A stretch of DNA of 64,000 bases from Phreatobacter oligotrophus (GCF_003046185.1 NZ_PZZL01000005.1:248001-312000), one strand, 5' to 3'; numbered from the stretch's first letter, positions 15,327 to 24,572 are shown. Numbers and translations: made by a program. Notes: generated by a model from the sequence alone, not told the origin.

Positions 15327-16859
15327 ATGGCGGGTTCGGGTGAGGATCGACAGGCGCGGGAGGCCGGCCGGATGCCGGCCGCGCCGGCGGTCGACCAGAG
15401 CGCGCTCGATGCCGCAGTGCCTGCCCCCTCCCGCGGCATCGGCCTGTCCGGCAAGCTGCTGCTGCTGACCATCCTCTTCATCCTCGGCGCGCAGGTGCTG
15501 ATCTATGCGCCCGCCGTAGCCAATTTCCGCAACTCATGGCTCGACGACCGGCTGTCCTCCGGCCGGACTGCCGCGCTCGTGCTGGAGGCAGCGCCCTCCG
15601 GCATGGTGCCGGAAGCCCTTGTCCGCGAGCTCCTCGACAGCGCCGGCGCCAAGGCCGTGGCGCTCAAGACCGGGCCGGCGCGCCGGCTGCTCGCCGCCTC
15701 CGACGAAATGCCGGACGTCGACGTCACCGTCGACATGCGCGACCAGCCGATCTTCCGCGCCATCCCCGAGGCCTTCGCCACGCTCTTCGCCGATGACGGC
15801 CGCACCATGCGCGTCATGGGCGATGCCCGCCGCGTCGGCGACTTCGTCGAGATCGTCATGGACGAGACGCCCTTGCGGCAGGCGATGCTGCGCTTCTCGC
15901 GGACGCTGCTCGTCTATTCGCTGTTCATTTCGATCCTGTCCGGCGCCCTCGTCTACCTGACCCTGCACCTCATGTTCGTGCGGCCCATGCGGCGCCTCAC
16001 CGACACGATGGTCGCCTTCCGCGAGAACCCCGAGGACATCAGCCGCGCCATCGTGCCCACCGGCCGCAAGGACGAGGTGGGCGTCGCCGAATACGAGCTG
16101 CAGTCGATGCAGCATTCGCTGCATGACATGCTGGCCCAGCGCTCGCGCCTTGCCGCGCTCGGCCTCGCCGTGTCGAAGATCAACCACGACCTGCGCAACC
16201 TCCTCGCCTCGGCCCAGCTCTTCTCCGACCGCCTCGCCAACGTGCCGGACCCGACGGTGCAGCGCTTCGCGCCGAAGATGATCCAGGCCCTCGACCGCGC
16301 CATCGCCTTCTGCCAGTCGACGCTCTCCTATGGCCGCGCCCACGAGGCGCCGCCGCAGCGGCTGTCCATTGACCTCGCCCCGCTGGTGGAGGAGGTGCGC
16401 GACACGATGGGCCTTGGCGACGAAGCCCGCATCGCCTTCATCAACGCGGTGGACGATGGCATCACCATCGATGCCGACCCGGACCATCTCTTCCGCGTGC
16501 TGCTGAACCTCGCCCGCAATGCCCACCAGGCCCTCGAGACCCGCGCGCCGAACGACCCCGCGCGCGACCAGATCCGCATCGCCGGTCGCCGCGAGGGCGC
16601 GGTCACCATCGTCGAGGTCTCCGACACCGGGCCCGGCGTGCCGGAGCGCGCCCGCCAGCACCTTTTCGAGGCCTTCCAGGGCTCCACACGCCCCGGCGGC
16701 ACCGGCCTGGGCCTGGCAATCGCCTCCGAACTCATTCGCGCCCATGGCGGCGCCATCGCACTGGCGGAGGGCACCCTCGGCGCGACCTTCCGCATCACCA
16801 TCCCCGACCGCCCCATCGACCTCGCCAGCATTCGCCGCAGCCAGAAGAAGCGCGCCTGA
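15327..16859 (+). CDS. Membrane sensor histidine kinase with HAMP domain
   Basis: This 510-residue kinase has TM1 near residues 41-61 (LLLLTILFILGAQVLIYAP), a ~130-residue periplasmic region, TM2 near 195-217, a HAMP linker, a dimerisation/phosphoacceptor helix with H287 in SKINHDLRNLLAS, and a HATPase_c domain with N-box LLNLARNAHQAL, DTGPGVP and GGTGLGLAIA. The ATG is chosen for its GGGGAGG Shine-Dalgarno. No response regulator gene is adjacent, so it is an orphan kinase. It probably shares a transcript with the preceding degenerate flavoprotein. Confidence 0.9.
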   Translation: MAGSGEDRQAREAGRMPAAPAVDQSALDAAVPAPSRGIGLSGKLLLLTILFILGAQVLIYAPAVANFRNSWLDDRLSSGRTAALVLEAAPSGMVPEALVRELLDSAGAKAVALKTGPARRLLAASDEMPDVDVTVDMRDQPIFRAIPEAFATLFADDGRTMRVMGDARRVGDFVEIVMDETPLRQAMLRFSRTLLVYSLFISILSGALVYLTLHLMFVRPMRRLTDTMVAFRENPEDISRAIVPTGRKDEVGVAEYELQSMQHSLHDMLAQRSRLAALGLAVSKINHDLRNLLASAQLFSDRLANVPDPTVQRFAPKMIQALDRAIAFCQSTLSYGRAHEAPPQRLSIDLAPLVEEVRDTMGLGDEARIAFINAVDDGITIDADPDHLFRVLLNLARNAHQALETRAPNDPARDQIRIAGRREGAVTIVEVSDTGPGVPERARQHLFEAFQGSTRPGGTGLGLAIASELIRAHGGAIALAEGTLGATFRITIPDRPIDLASIRRSQKKRA

Positions 16860-17003
16860 GGCGCCTGCGGCCGGCCGCCGCCCTCGCGGGGCAGCCATCC
16901 ACAAGTGGCCGGCGAGCCCTTGCGACCCCCTCTTGCAATCGCCGGAGAAACAGCGTATCCGACCGCCTCCGTCGGCGAGGCACCTGCCCATCCGACGCGG
17001 CGC

Positions 17004-17080
17004 GCGCCCGTAGCTCAGCTGGATAGAGCACCAGACTACGAATCTGGGGGTCAGAGGTTCGAATCCTTTCGGGCGCGCCA
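17004..17080 (+). tRNA. tRNA-Arg (anticodon ACG)
   Basis: A complete 77-nt cloverleaf. The acceptor stem is GCGCCCG/CGGGCGC with discriminator G and an encoded CCA. The D arm is GCTC...GAGC, the anticodon stem CCAGA/TCTGG encloses loop CTACGAA with anticodon ACG (reads CGN after A34 editing), and the T loop is TTCGAAT. It stands alone between the kinase and the shikimate dehydrogenase-like gene. tRNA 3' ends can be integration sites, but no integrase or duplicated 3' end is seen nearby. Confidence 0.97.
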
Positions 17081-17195
17081 TTTCTCCGCAATCCCCTCTG
17101 ACTGTTGATCCACCGCCTGATGCCTTGCATCGGCGCGCGGCGGGCTTATGACGCATCGTCATGGTGGCTCCAGCGGGAGCGCGGGGAGCGTCGTC

Positions 17196-18032
17196 ATGCA
17201 GCAGGTTCGGCTCGGGCTCATCGGGGACAAGATCGCCCGCTCCCGGTCGCCGGAACTCCATCGGCTGGCCGGCGCCCTGTGCGGCCTCGACGTGACCTAT
17301 GACCTGCTCATCCCGCCGGAGCGGGGCGAGAGCTTCCGCGAGGTCTTCGATCATTGCCGTCACGACGGCTATCGCGGCCTCAACATCACCTATCCCTACA
17401 AGGAAGCGGTCGTGCCGCTGCTGGCGCCGCTCGGGCCTGACCTTGGCCCCCTCGGCGCCTGCAACACGGTGACCTTCGGCGAGGCCGCGCCGCAGGGCGC
17501 CAATACCGACTGTTCCGGCTTCGCCAGCGCCTTCCGCAACGCCTTCCCCGGCACGCCGCCGGGCATCGTCGCCATGGCCGGCACGGGCGGGGTCGGCAAG
17601 GCCATCGCCTTTGCCCTCGCGGCGCTGGGCACGCGCGAACTGCGCCTCTGCGACACCGACCGGGCGAAGGCGGAAGCGCTGGCCACCGCGCTCGCGCCCG
17701 TCGCCGGCGCCATGGCCATTGTCACCACGCCGGACATCCAGGCGGCGGCCGACGGCGCCGATGGCCTGATCAACGCCACGCCGCTCGGGATGGACGGGAT
17801 CGGCAACGCCATTCCGGACAGCGTGCTCGCCGGCCGCAGCTGGGCCTTCGACGCCGTCTACACGCCGGAGGACACGCCCTTCGTCATCGCCGCCCGCGCG
17901 CGCGGCCTCGCCATCCTCAGCGGCTTCGAACTCTTCCTCTTCCAGGGCGTCGACGCCTTCCGCATCTTCACCGGCCATGAGGTCGATGCGGGGGAGCTTC
18001 GCCGGCTCCTGCGCGGCACAAGCCGGCCCTGA
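17196..18032 (+). CDS. Shikimate dehydrogenase-family protein
   Basis: This 278-residue protein has the AroE layout: substrate domain with GDKIARSRSPELHRLAG, catalytic Lys/Asp regions NITYPYKEAV and NTDCSGFASAF, then a Rossmann NADP domain with AGTGGVGKAIAFALAALG and NATPLGMDG. It would reduce 3-dehydroshikimate or oxidise quinate/shikimate. The substrate motif SRSP has the usual serines, but the sequence differs enough from housekeeping AroE (for example IARSRSPELHRLAG) that a paralogue is likely. ATG 17196 is chosen to match the family N-terminus. Confidence 0.87.
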   Translation: MQQVRLGLIGDKIARSRSPELHRLAGALCGLDVTYDLLIPPERGESFREVFDHCRHDGYRGLNITYPYKEAVVPLLAPLGPDLGPLGACNTVTFGEAAPQGANTDCSGFASAFRNAFPGTPPGIVAMAGTGGVGKAIAFALAALGTRELRLCDTDRAKAEALATALAPVAGAMAIVTTPDIQAAADGADGLINATPLGMDGIGNAIPDSVLAGRSWAFDAVYTPEDTPFVIAARARGLAILSGFELFLFQGVDAFRIFTGHEVDAGELRRLLRGTSRP

Positions 18033-18170
18033 CCCGGACAGCAAGGCCCTTTCAGCCCGGGCCATACGTGGTTGTGCTTATCGAAATTACGCAACCCCAA
18101 GGCGTTTTCTCAAACCGTCGTTAACCAAGCCGCGCGAGTCATCGAGGGTCCAGCCCGGAGGACGCCGCCC

Positions 18171-19865
18171 ATGTTGTCGCGCCTGAAGATTTTCCCGAAG
18201 ATCCTGCTCGTCATCGGAACGTTGATGATCGCTCTCGCCGTGGTGGCGCTCGTCGCGCTGTCCTCGCTCGGCGGGCTGCAGCAGGACCTTGAACTGGTCG
18301 GCAATGCCGGCGCACGCAGCACCGCCTCGGCCCGGCTCAACCGTCTGATCGTCAATATCCGGCTGGTCCAGCTCGAAATGGCGGTGGCCCCGACGGGCCG
18401 TGAACTGGCCGAGAGCGCCCGCCAGCTCGAAGGGCTCGTCGCCGGCATCGGCGAGTTCGCCGACCAGATCCGCAGTTCGCCCGCGCGCGAGGTGGTGCAG
18501 GCCCTCGCCACGACCGAGCGCGAACTCGCCCCGCTTCTTGCCGCGGCGCAGAAGTCCATCGCTCTCGGCCGCTCCGGCCGCGAGCCGACCGTCGCCGATC
18601 GCGCGGCCCTCGCCGAAGAGGCCGCGAAGGCCCAGCCCGCTTTCGTCGCCAGCCGCGAAGCTGCGCGGGTGATGACGGACACGCTGCTGAAGCGCAACGT
18701 CGATCTGCGCGCCCAGGCCCGCGCGGATGCCGCCCGCGCCTGGTCGATCCTCGTCGCCGTCACCGTTGTCGGTGCCTTGCTCAGCCTCGCCATCGGCTTT
18801 GTGGTGGCCCGCAGCGGCATCACCGGGCCTCTCGCCCGCCTGAACGGCGTCATCGCCGCCCTCGCCGCCGGCGACTACACCGTGACGGTGGCGGGCACGG
18901 AGCGCCGGGACGAGATCGGCGAGATTGCCCGCGCCACCGACATCTTCCGCGCCGAGGGGCTGGAGGCCCAGCGGCTTCGGGTCGCGCAGGAGGCCGCCAA
19001 GGCCGCCGAGGAAGAGGCCGTGCGCCACCGCCTCGCGCTGTCGGAAGCCTTCGTCGAGCGGATGAAGGACCTCGCCGAAAGCTTCAGCAGCGCCTCCGCC
19101 GAGGTGGCCGATGCCGCGCGCAACCTCGCGGCCACCGCTGAGGAGACGTCCCGCCAGGCGCAATCCGTCGCCCATGCCGCCGAGGAGGCCTCGGGCAGCG
19201 TTGGAACGGTCGCAGCTGGCACGGAAGAGCTCGCCTCCTCCATCGGTGAGATCAATGCCCAGGTCGGCAATTCCACCACGGTGGTGACGGAAGCCGCGAC
19301 CGGCGTGCGCCAGACCAGCGACACGATCCGCAACCTCGCCGACGCCGCATCGCAGATCGGCGCCGTGGTCGAGCTCATCAACAACATTGCCGGCCAGACC
19401 AACCTGCTGGCGCTCAATGCGACGATCGAGGCGGCCCGCGCCGGCGAGGCCGGCAAGGGCTTCGCTGTCGTTGCCTCCGAGGTGAAGGCGCTGGCCTCGC
19501 AGACCGCCCGCGCGACCGAGGAGATCAGCCGCAAGATCGACGAGATCCAGTCGGCAACTGGCATTGCGGTCGAGTCCATGGCCCGCGTCGTCGGCACGAT
19601 CGACCGGATCCGCGAGATCACCACCTCCGTGGCCGGGGCCGTCGAACAGCAGTCGGCTGCGACAGGCGAGATCGCCGCCAACACGCACCAGGCCTCGATC
19701 GGCACCCAGGCCGTGAACCAGAACATTGCCGGCGTCGGTACCGCCGCCGAGATGACCGGGGCGGCCTCGACCCAACTCATGGGCCTGTCATCGCAGCTCC
19801 TCGACAAGTCGGCGCTGCTGCGCAACGAGGTCGGCGCCTTCGTCGCCTCGATGAAGGCAGCCTGA
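18171..19865 (+). CDS. Methyl-accepting chemotaxis protein
   Basis: This 564-residue receptor has TM1 at about 10-31, a ~155-residue helical periplasmic domain of four-helix-bundle type, TM2 near 190-212, HAMP ([20 protein letters not shown]), and a cytoplasmic signalling domain with the conserved hairpin tip ([20 protein letters not shown] and [12 protein letters not shown]). It would signal to CheA/CheW. The ATG at 18171 has GGAG upstream. No che genes are near. The ligand is unknown. Confidence 0.93.
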   Translation: MLSRLKIFPKILLVIGTLMIALAVVALVALSSLGGLQQDLELVGNAGARSTASARLNRLIVNIRLVQLEMAVAPTGRELAESARQLEGLVAGIGEFADQIRSSPAREVVQALATTERELAPLLAAAQKSIALGRSGREPTVADRAALAEEAAKAQPAFVASREAARVMTDTLLKRNVDLRAQARADAARAWSILVAVTVVGALLSLAIGFVVARSGITGPLARLNGVIAALAAGDYTVTVAGTERRDEIGEIARATDIFRAEGLEAQRLRVAQEAAKAAEEEAVRHRLALSEAFVERMKDLAESFSSASAEVADAARNLAATAEETSRQAQSVAHAAEEASGSVGTVAAGTEELASSIGEINAQVGNSTTVVTEAATGVRQTSDTIRNLADAASQIGAVVELINNIAGQTNLLALNATIEAARAGEAGKGFAVVASEVKALASQTARATEEISRKIDEIQSATGIAVESMARVVGTIDRIREITTSVAGAVEQQSAATGEIAANTHQASIGTQAVNQNIAGVGTAAEMTGAASTQLMGLSSQLLDKSALLRNEVGAFVASMKAA

Positions 19866-19917
19866 GACCCGCCGGGACCGGGAGCGGCCCCCCCGCCCCC
19901 GACAACGGATCGCGGGC

Positions 19918-20385
19918 TCAAGCCGCCAGCGCGCCGAGGGACAGCGCGAAGGCGAGGATGACCACGTAGACCCGGGCCCTGTGCCAGGCCGCCCACCGGC
20001 TCAACGCCTCCGGCAGATCGGCCGCCGGAACGGCATGCCGGGCGAACGCGTCGTTGGCCGCGCGGAAGAACACGGCGTAGATGGCGAGCAGGCTCAAGGC
20101 GAGGAGGGCAGCGGCCACCGCCAGGGCCGTACGCAGGCCGAAGGGTCCGCCGAAGACCAGCGCCTGCAACATGGCGAGCACCGCGGCGGTCGGTGCCGCG
20201 GCGGTCAGCGGCGCGTAGAACCGGAAGAGCAGAGGCCCGAAGGTCGGGTGCAGCGCGTAGAACGTGTCGGCGGGCAATGTCCGCCAATAGGGCACCAGCA
20301 GCTGGTCCTCGGCGAGCAGGGCGCCGGCCAGCAGGCCGAGGGACAGGGCGGCGAGCAAAGGCAGGGTCTGACTGAGCAAAGACAT
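19918..20385 (-). CDS. Four-helix integral membrane protein, DUF1772/anthrone-oxygenase-like
   Basis: This 155-residue protein has four predicted TM helices (LPLLAALSLGLLAGALLA; APTAAVLAMLQALVF; ALAVAAALLALSLLAIYAVFF; VYVVILAFALSLGALAA). The segment ANDAFARH...LPEALSRWAAWHRARV resembles the N-x-x-L ... W-x-x-x-H-x-x-R pattern of DUF1772 proteins. The function is unknown. The ATG at 20385 has GGAGG 10 bases ahead; a GTG one codon upstream is an alternative. The family assignment is moderate. Confidence 0.6.
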   Translation of the reverse strand: MSLLSQTLPLLAALSLGLLAGALLAEDQLLVPYWRTLPADTFYALHPTFGPLLFRFYAPLTAAAPTAAVLAMLQALVFGGPFGLRTALAVAAALLALSLLAIYAVFFRAANDAFARHAVPAADLPEALSRWAAWHRARVYVVILAFALSLGALAA

Positions 20386-20536
20386 CACGATCGAACCTCC
20401 TTTATCGAGCAATCAGAACAGGTTGGCATGCAGGGGCAGGCCACGCAAGGCAGGCGTGCAAGCGCCCGCCGACACACCCGTGGCCATGCCGGTCCCGGCG
20501 GTCTATCAAGGGGCCCGCCGACCAGCGAGCATCCGC

Positions 20537-21322
20537 ATGCCCTTCCCGCCGCGCCGCATCGTCTGCCTGACCGAGGAGACGGTGGAGACCCTCTACCTTC
20601 TGGGTGAAGAGGACCGCATCGTCGGCGTCACCGGCTATGCCGTCCGCCCGCCGCGCGTGAGGCGGGAGAAGCCGCGGGTCGGCGCCTTCACCTCCGCAGA
20701 CCTGCCGAAGATCATCGGCCTCGAGCCCGATCTCGTCCTGACCTTCTCCGACCTCCAGGCGGACATCGCCGCGGGACTGATCCGCGCCGGCATCGCCGTC
20801 CATGCCTTCAACCAGCGCGACGTCGCCGGCATCCTCGCCATGATCCGTACCCTCGGCGCGCTGGTCGGCAATCCCGACAAGGCCGACGCCCTCGCGACGC
20901 TGCTCGAAGGCCGCCTGCAGGCGGTGGCGGCGGCGGCCCAGGGCCTGAAGCGCCCGAAGGTCTATGTCGAGGAATGGGACGAGCCGATGATCAGCGGCAT
21001 CGGCTGGGTCTCCGAACTCGTCACCATCGCCGGGGGCGAGGACGTCTTCGCGGACCTTGCCGGCCAGAAATCGGCCCGCGACCGCATCATTGCGGCCGAG
21101 CAGGTCGTGGCCGCGGCTCCCGACCTCATCCTCGCCTCCTGGTGCGGCAAGAAGGTGCGGCCGGAAGCCATCGTGTCCCGGCCGGGCTGGGACGCGATCC
21201 CTGCCGTGCGGGCCGGCCGCATCGTCGAGATCAAGTCGCCACTGATCCTCCAGCCGGGCCCCGCCGCGCTCACAGACGGGCTCGACGCCATCGTCGCGGC
21301 GGTAGAGGCGGCGCGCGGCTGA
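20537..21322 (+). CDS. BtuF-like cobalamin-binding (helical backbone metal receptor) protein, no visible signal peptide
   Basis: This 261-residue protein has the fold and motifs of BtuF/FepB-type binding proteins: RIVCLTEETVETLYLLGEEDRIVGVTGYA (two parts), LEPDLVLTFSDLQ, YVEEWDEPMISGIGWVSEL, LASWCGKK and ALTDGLDAIVAAV. BtuF proteins bind vitamin B12 in the periplasm. None of the possible starts (20423, 20486, 20537) gives a convincing signal peptide, so it may be cytoplasmic or exported in an unusual way. No permease or ATPase gene is beside it. Confidence 0.78.
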   Translation: MPFPPRRIVCLTEETVETLYLLGEEDRIVGVTGYAVRPPRVRREKPRVGAFTSADLPKIIGLEPDLVLTFSDLQADIAAGLIRAGIAVHAFNQRDVAGILAMIRTLGALVGNPDKADALATLLEGRLQAVAAAAQGLKRPKVYVEEWDEPMISGIGWVSELVTIAGGEDVFADLAGQKSARDRIIAAEQVVAAAPDLILASWCGKKVRPEAIVSRPGWDAIPAVRAGRIVEIKSPLILQPGPAALTDGLDAIVAAVEAARG

Positions 21323-21411
21323 GGCGCCGCGCCTCCGCCGTTTTGCGCGCTAGGACAAGCGCCTGCGAGGCATTATGACGCTTTGACGACACTGCGAATC
21401 GGAGCGGCGCC

Positions 21412-22056
21412 ATGCTCGGCTGGTTTCACAAGCTCCTGCCCCGCGAAGACAAATTCTTCGACCTGTTCGAACTCCATGCAGCGACCCTGGTCGCTGGCGC
21501 TGAAGCCTTGAAGGGCCTGCTGGACGGCTCGCTCGAGGTCGAGATGGGAAGCCGCGAGGTGCTCGCCCAGGAGAATCGCGCCGACGAGATCGCCGCTCAG
21601 GTGATGGTCGCCCTCGGCCGCACCTTCATCACCCCCTTCGACCGCTCCGACATCGAGGCGCTCATCGGCTCGATGGACGATGCCATCGACCAGATGCAGA
21701 AGACCGTGAAGACCATCGGCCTCTACGAGGTCACGGCTTTCACGCCCGCCATGAAGGATCTCGGCTTCACCATCGTCGAGGCCGCCGCACGCGTCGCCGA
21801 CCTCCTGCCCATGCTGCGGGATATCAAGAAGCACGTCGACGCCATCAATGCGCTGACCAAGGAGATCGGCCGCATCGAGGAACGCTCGGACGAACTCTGC
21901 GACCGCGGCCTGAAGGAGCTGTTCCACGCCCATCGTGGCGGCGATGCCATGGCCTTCATCACCGGCGCCGAGGTCTATGATCACCTGGAAAAGGTGGTGG
22001 ACCGCTTCGAGGACGTCGCCAAGGGCGTCAGCCGCATCGTCCTCGAACATCTCTGA
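21412..22056 (+). CDS. DUF47 / PhoU-like regulator of phosphate transport
   Basis: The 214-residue, mostly helical protein begins MLGWFHKLLPREDKFFDLF, the standard start of DUF47 (TIGR00153) proteins, which resemble PhoU and usually sit directly before a PiT transporter. Acidic helices (ENRADEIAAQVM, RIEERSDELCDRGLKELFHA) match the metal-binding PhoU repeats. It is thought to modulate PiT activity. It lies 14 bp before the PiT gene and is surely co-transcribed with it. Confidence 0.92.
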   Translation: MLGWFHKLLPREDKFFDLFELHAATLVAGAEALKGLLDGSLEVEMGSREVLAQENRADEIAAQVMVALGRTFITPFDRSDIEALIGSMDDAIDQMQKTVKTIGLYEVTAFTPAMKDLGFTIVEAAARVADLLPMLRDIKKHVDAINALTKEIGRIEERSDELCDRGLKELFHAHRGGDAMAFITGAEVYDHLEKVVDRFEDVAKGVSRIVLEHL

Positions 22057-22070
22057 CGCGGACGGGCCCC

Positions 22071-23084
22071 GTGGACCTCTCCAGCGTCGCCTTCGCCCTC
22101 ATCTTCCTCATCGCCGTGGCGCTGCTGTTCGATTTCCTGAACGGCCTCCACGATGCCGCCAATTCCATCGCCACCATCGTCTCCACCCGCGTGCTGGCGC
22201 CGCAATGGGCGGTCTTCTGGGCGGCCTTCTTCAACTTCATCGCCTTCCTGTTCTTCGGCCTGCACGTGGCCCAGACAGTCGGCTCGGGCATCGTCCAGGC
22301 GGCCATCGTCGATGACCGCGTCATCTTCGGCGCGCTGACCGGCGCCATCACCTGGAACGTGGTGACCTGGCTCGCCGGCATCCCCTCCAGCTCATCCCAC
22401 GCACTCATCGGCGGCCTGGTCGGCGCGGCGCTGACCAAGGTCGGCTTCTCCAGCATCGTCTGGTGGGGGCTCGGCAAGACCTTCGTCGCCATCTTCATGT
22501 CGCCGGCCATCGGCTTCCTGCTGGCCCTGCTGCTGGTGCTGATCGTCTCCTGGGCTTGCGTCCGGGTGCCGCCGATGAAGGTCGACTCCTCGTTTCGCCT
22601 GCTGCAGTTCGTCTCCGCCTCGCTCTATTCGCTCGGCCACGGCGCCAATGATGCCCAGAAGACCATGGGCATCATCGCGGTCCTGCTCTTCTCCCATGGC
22701 TACATGGGCGACAAATTCGAGGTGCCCTTCTGGGTGGTCATTTCCTGCCAGGCGGCCATGGCCATCGGCACGCTGTTCGGCGGCTGGCGCATCGTCCACA
22801 CCATGGGCTCGAAGATCACGCGGCTGACGCCCCAGCAGGGCTTCTGCGCCGAGACGGGCGGCGCCATCACGCTCTTTGCCGCGACCTCCCTTGGCGTGCC
22901 GGTGTCCACCACGCATACGATCACCGGCGCCATTGTCGGCGTCGGCGCGGCGCGCCGGGTCTCGGCGGTGCGGTGGGGCGTGGCGCGCGGCATCGTGGTG
23001 GCCTGGATCATCACCATGCCCATGTCCGGCCTGATCGCGGCAGGGGCCTATCTGGCCTCCGGCCTGTTCCTCACGGGCCGCTGA
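22071..23084 (+). CDS. pit: Inorganic phosphate transporter, PiT family
   Basis: This 337-residue integral membrane protein couples phosphate (often as metal phosphate) to the proton gradient. Both halves carry the PiT signature: FLNGLHDAANSIATIVSTRV near residue 25 and SLGHGANDAQKTMGIIAVLL near 187. About ten hydrophobic segments are visible. The start is GTG 22071. It is low-affinity housekeeping phosphate uptake, in contrast to the phosphonate system at the other end of the phosphorus-related region. Confidence 0.94.
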   Translation: MDLSSVAFALIFLIAVALLFDFLNGLHDAANSIATIVSTRVLAPQWAVFWAAFFNFIAFLFFGLHVAQTVGSGIVQAAIVDDRVIFGALTGAITWNVVTWLAGIPSSSSHALIGGLVGAALTKVGFSSIVWWGLGKTFVAIFMSPAIGFLLALLLVLIVSWACVRVPPMKVDSSFRLLQFVSASLYSLGHGANDAQKTMGIIAVLLFSHGYMGDKFEVPFWVVISCQAAMAIGTLFGGWRIVHTMGSKITRLTPQQGFCAETGGAITLFAATSLGVPVSTTHTITGAIVGVGAARRVSAVRWGVARGIVVAWIITMPMSGLIAAGAYLASGLFLTGR

Positions 23085-23087
23085 GGC

Positions 23088-23435
23088 TCACCGCCGGTCG
23101 GGCGCGCCGCCACGGTCGAAGACCGGCATGTCCGGATCGGCCGTCCGGCCGATCGGAACCTCCTCGGCGCCGCGCCGGAGGGCTTCGTCGTTCTGCACCA
23201 ACCCGTCCTCCGTCTCGTCATCCGAGCCGGGATCGTGAAAGGCGGTGATGGCGCTGCGTGGCATGGCCGGCACCTCGCCGGCCTCCTGGTCATGCAGCGA
23301 GGTCTCGGCGGGCTCGCGGTCCGTATCCTCGCCGCCGGGCGTCGCCAGCAAGGGCCGGTCGGCGGCGTTGATCTCGCCTTCATTGGCGAAGGTGCTGGGG
23401 CGCTCTCCCTGCTGCTTGCGTTCCAGTCGATCCAT
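23088..23435 (-). CDS. Small acidic hydrophilic protein, unknown function
   Basis: The product is 115 residues, rich in Asp/Glu/Arg/Pro, with no membrane segment and probably disordered. ATG 23435 (MDRLERKQQG) has a clear GGAGG 7 bases upstream, which supports expression. Recognisable pieces include ITAFHDPGSDDETEDGLV. It is convergent with the PiT gene with a 3-bp gap. I recognise no family. Confidence 0.6.
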   Translation of the reverse strand: MDRLERKQQGERPSTFANEGEINAADRPLLATPGGEDTDREPAETSLHDQEAGEVPAMPRSAITAFHDPGSDDETEDGLVQNDEALRRGAEEVPIGRTADPDMPVFDRGGAPDRR

Positions 23436-23534
23436 GGCAGCCTCCTTTGGCGTGAGCAGGGGCAAGCCTGCAGTGGACGCGGCGTTCCCCCCGGCCGTGG
23501 TGGCGGACTGATCCGGCGCGATAGGACATGCGCC

Positions 23535-23708
23535 TCAGCGGCGGTCGTCGCGGCGCGTCGGCGTGCCTTTCGGGATCTCGCTCTTGCTGAGCTTCGGGAT
23601 CGGATCGTCGGGACGATGCGTGACGTTGTCCCCGTCGATGCGATCCCCCTGCCCCTTCGGCGCGCCGGCGGAAGCTTTGTCGGCAGGAGGGCGGGTCTTG
23701 TCGGTCAT
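23535..23708 (-). CDS. Small hydrophilic protein, unknown function
   Basis: The 57-residue product begins MTDKTRPPADKASAGAPKGQ and ends in KLSKSEIPKGTPTRRDDRR; it is charged, low complexity, and probably disordered. GGAG lies 8 bases before the ATG. It is one of several small proteins of similar composition here on the same strand. No function is assigned. Confidence 0.5.
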   Translation of the reverse strand: MTDKTRPPADKASAGAPKGQGDRIDGDNVTHRPDDPIPKLSKSEIPKGTPTRRDDRR

Positions 23709-23768
23709 GGGATGTCTCCGGGTGAGGGCTCGTGGCGGCAACCCGCGCGCCGGCTCTCTGGTTCCCCG

Positions 23769-24005
23769 TCACGGCTTGCGCGGCTTGATCATCGATCCGT
23801 CGGAGGTCGTCTGGCTCTGCCCGCCAGGTGTCACCGCGTCGCGGATCGCGTGACGGCCAGCGCCCTCGTCGACATCCCGCGGATAGGCCCGGTCGGGATG
23901 GCGGGTGCGGTCAGGCGTGCCGCGCGGCTGGTCGGGAACCTCCGGCCCGTCGGGAGCCTCGTTCCGTTTGCCGACCTTGGTGCCGTCGGTCTTCCTGCCA
24001 TCCAT
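23769..24005 (-). CDS. Small hydrophilic protein, unknown function
   Basis: The 78-residue product starts MDGRKTDGTKVGKRNEAPDG and ends QSQTTSDGSMIKPRKP. It is rich in Asp, Arg, Pro and Gly and probably disordered. GGGAGG stands 6 bases before ATG 24005, a strong ribosome site. It resembles its two downstream neighbours in size and composition. No family is recognised. Confidence 0.55.
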   Translation of the reverse strand: MDGRKTDGTKVGKRNEAPDGPEVPDQPRGTPDRTRHPDRAYPRDVDEGAGRHAIRDAVTPGGQSQTTSDGSMIKPRKP

Positions 24006-24103
24006 GGCGCCCTCCCGGTGATCGTCCAGCAGTTCCGCGGCCCCGTTGCCGGTCAACCTGACGGAATGGCGTCGCCCGGCGGACCGGGCGACGCGGATCG
24101 TCC

Positions 24104-24391
24104 TCAGTTCATGCGGTTGCGACGACGGCGAATCCGCCGGCGACGGCGGCTGCGGCGGGGCATGTTGGCCATCGGCTCCGCGGTCGGGTTCGGCGTTCCG
24201 GCCGCCCCGCCGCCACGACCGCGCGGCGGCACGTCGCTGCCGGACTGAGCGGCGCCGGCGCCACCGCCGCCGCTCCCGCCACCACCGCCTGCGGCCTGCA
24301 TCTCGATCGGCGCGGCGCTGGCCGCGCTGAGCGCGAACGGCAGTGCCGCTGCGGCGACCGCGAGGCCGAGAATGTTGCGTCTCGTGTCCAT
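24104..24391 (-). CDS. Secreted Gly-rich, Arg-tailed small protein
   Basis: The 95-residue precursor has a signal peptide MDTRRNILGLAVAAAALPFA...SAASA. Then follow a glycine-rich stretch (GGGGGSGGGGAGAAQSG), GRGGGAAGTPNP, and a C-terminus of almost only Arg (RRSRRRRRIRRRRNRMN). GGGAGG lies 6 bases before the ATG. A very basic tail on an exported protein suggests binding to anionic polymers or envelope, but no function is known. It is divergent from the coiled-coil gene. Confidence 0.65.
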   Translation of the reverse strand: MDTRRNILGLAVAAAALPFALSAASAAPIEMQAAGGGGGSGGGGAGAAQSGSDVPPRGRGGGAAGTPNPTAEPMANMPRRSRRRRRIRRRRNRMN

Positions 24392-24572
24392 GGAAATCCT
24401 CCCAAGCCAGGGCAAATGTGCCCGGTACGGTGGCAACGCGCGGTGGCTCCCGGCGTTCGACAGCGGCCACGCTGGGCAGCCCTGCGCCGGCGATTGGAAC
24501 GATGCGCCCCATGGCTCGTTGGCGTGGTCGTCCCGGTCTCGCCGCTCGGCCGGCCATCTCAGGAGTGCACCC

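Noticed and set aside
17004-17080. tRNA-Arg as the attachment site of a genomic island
   Set aside because: There is no integrase and no repeated tRNA 3' end visible on either side within the window.
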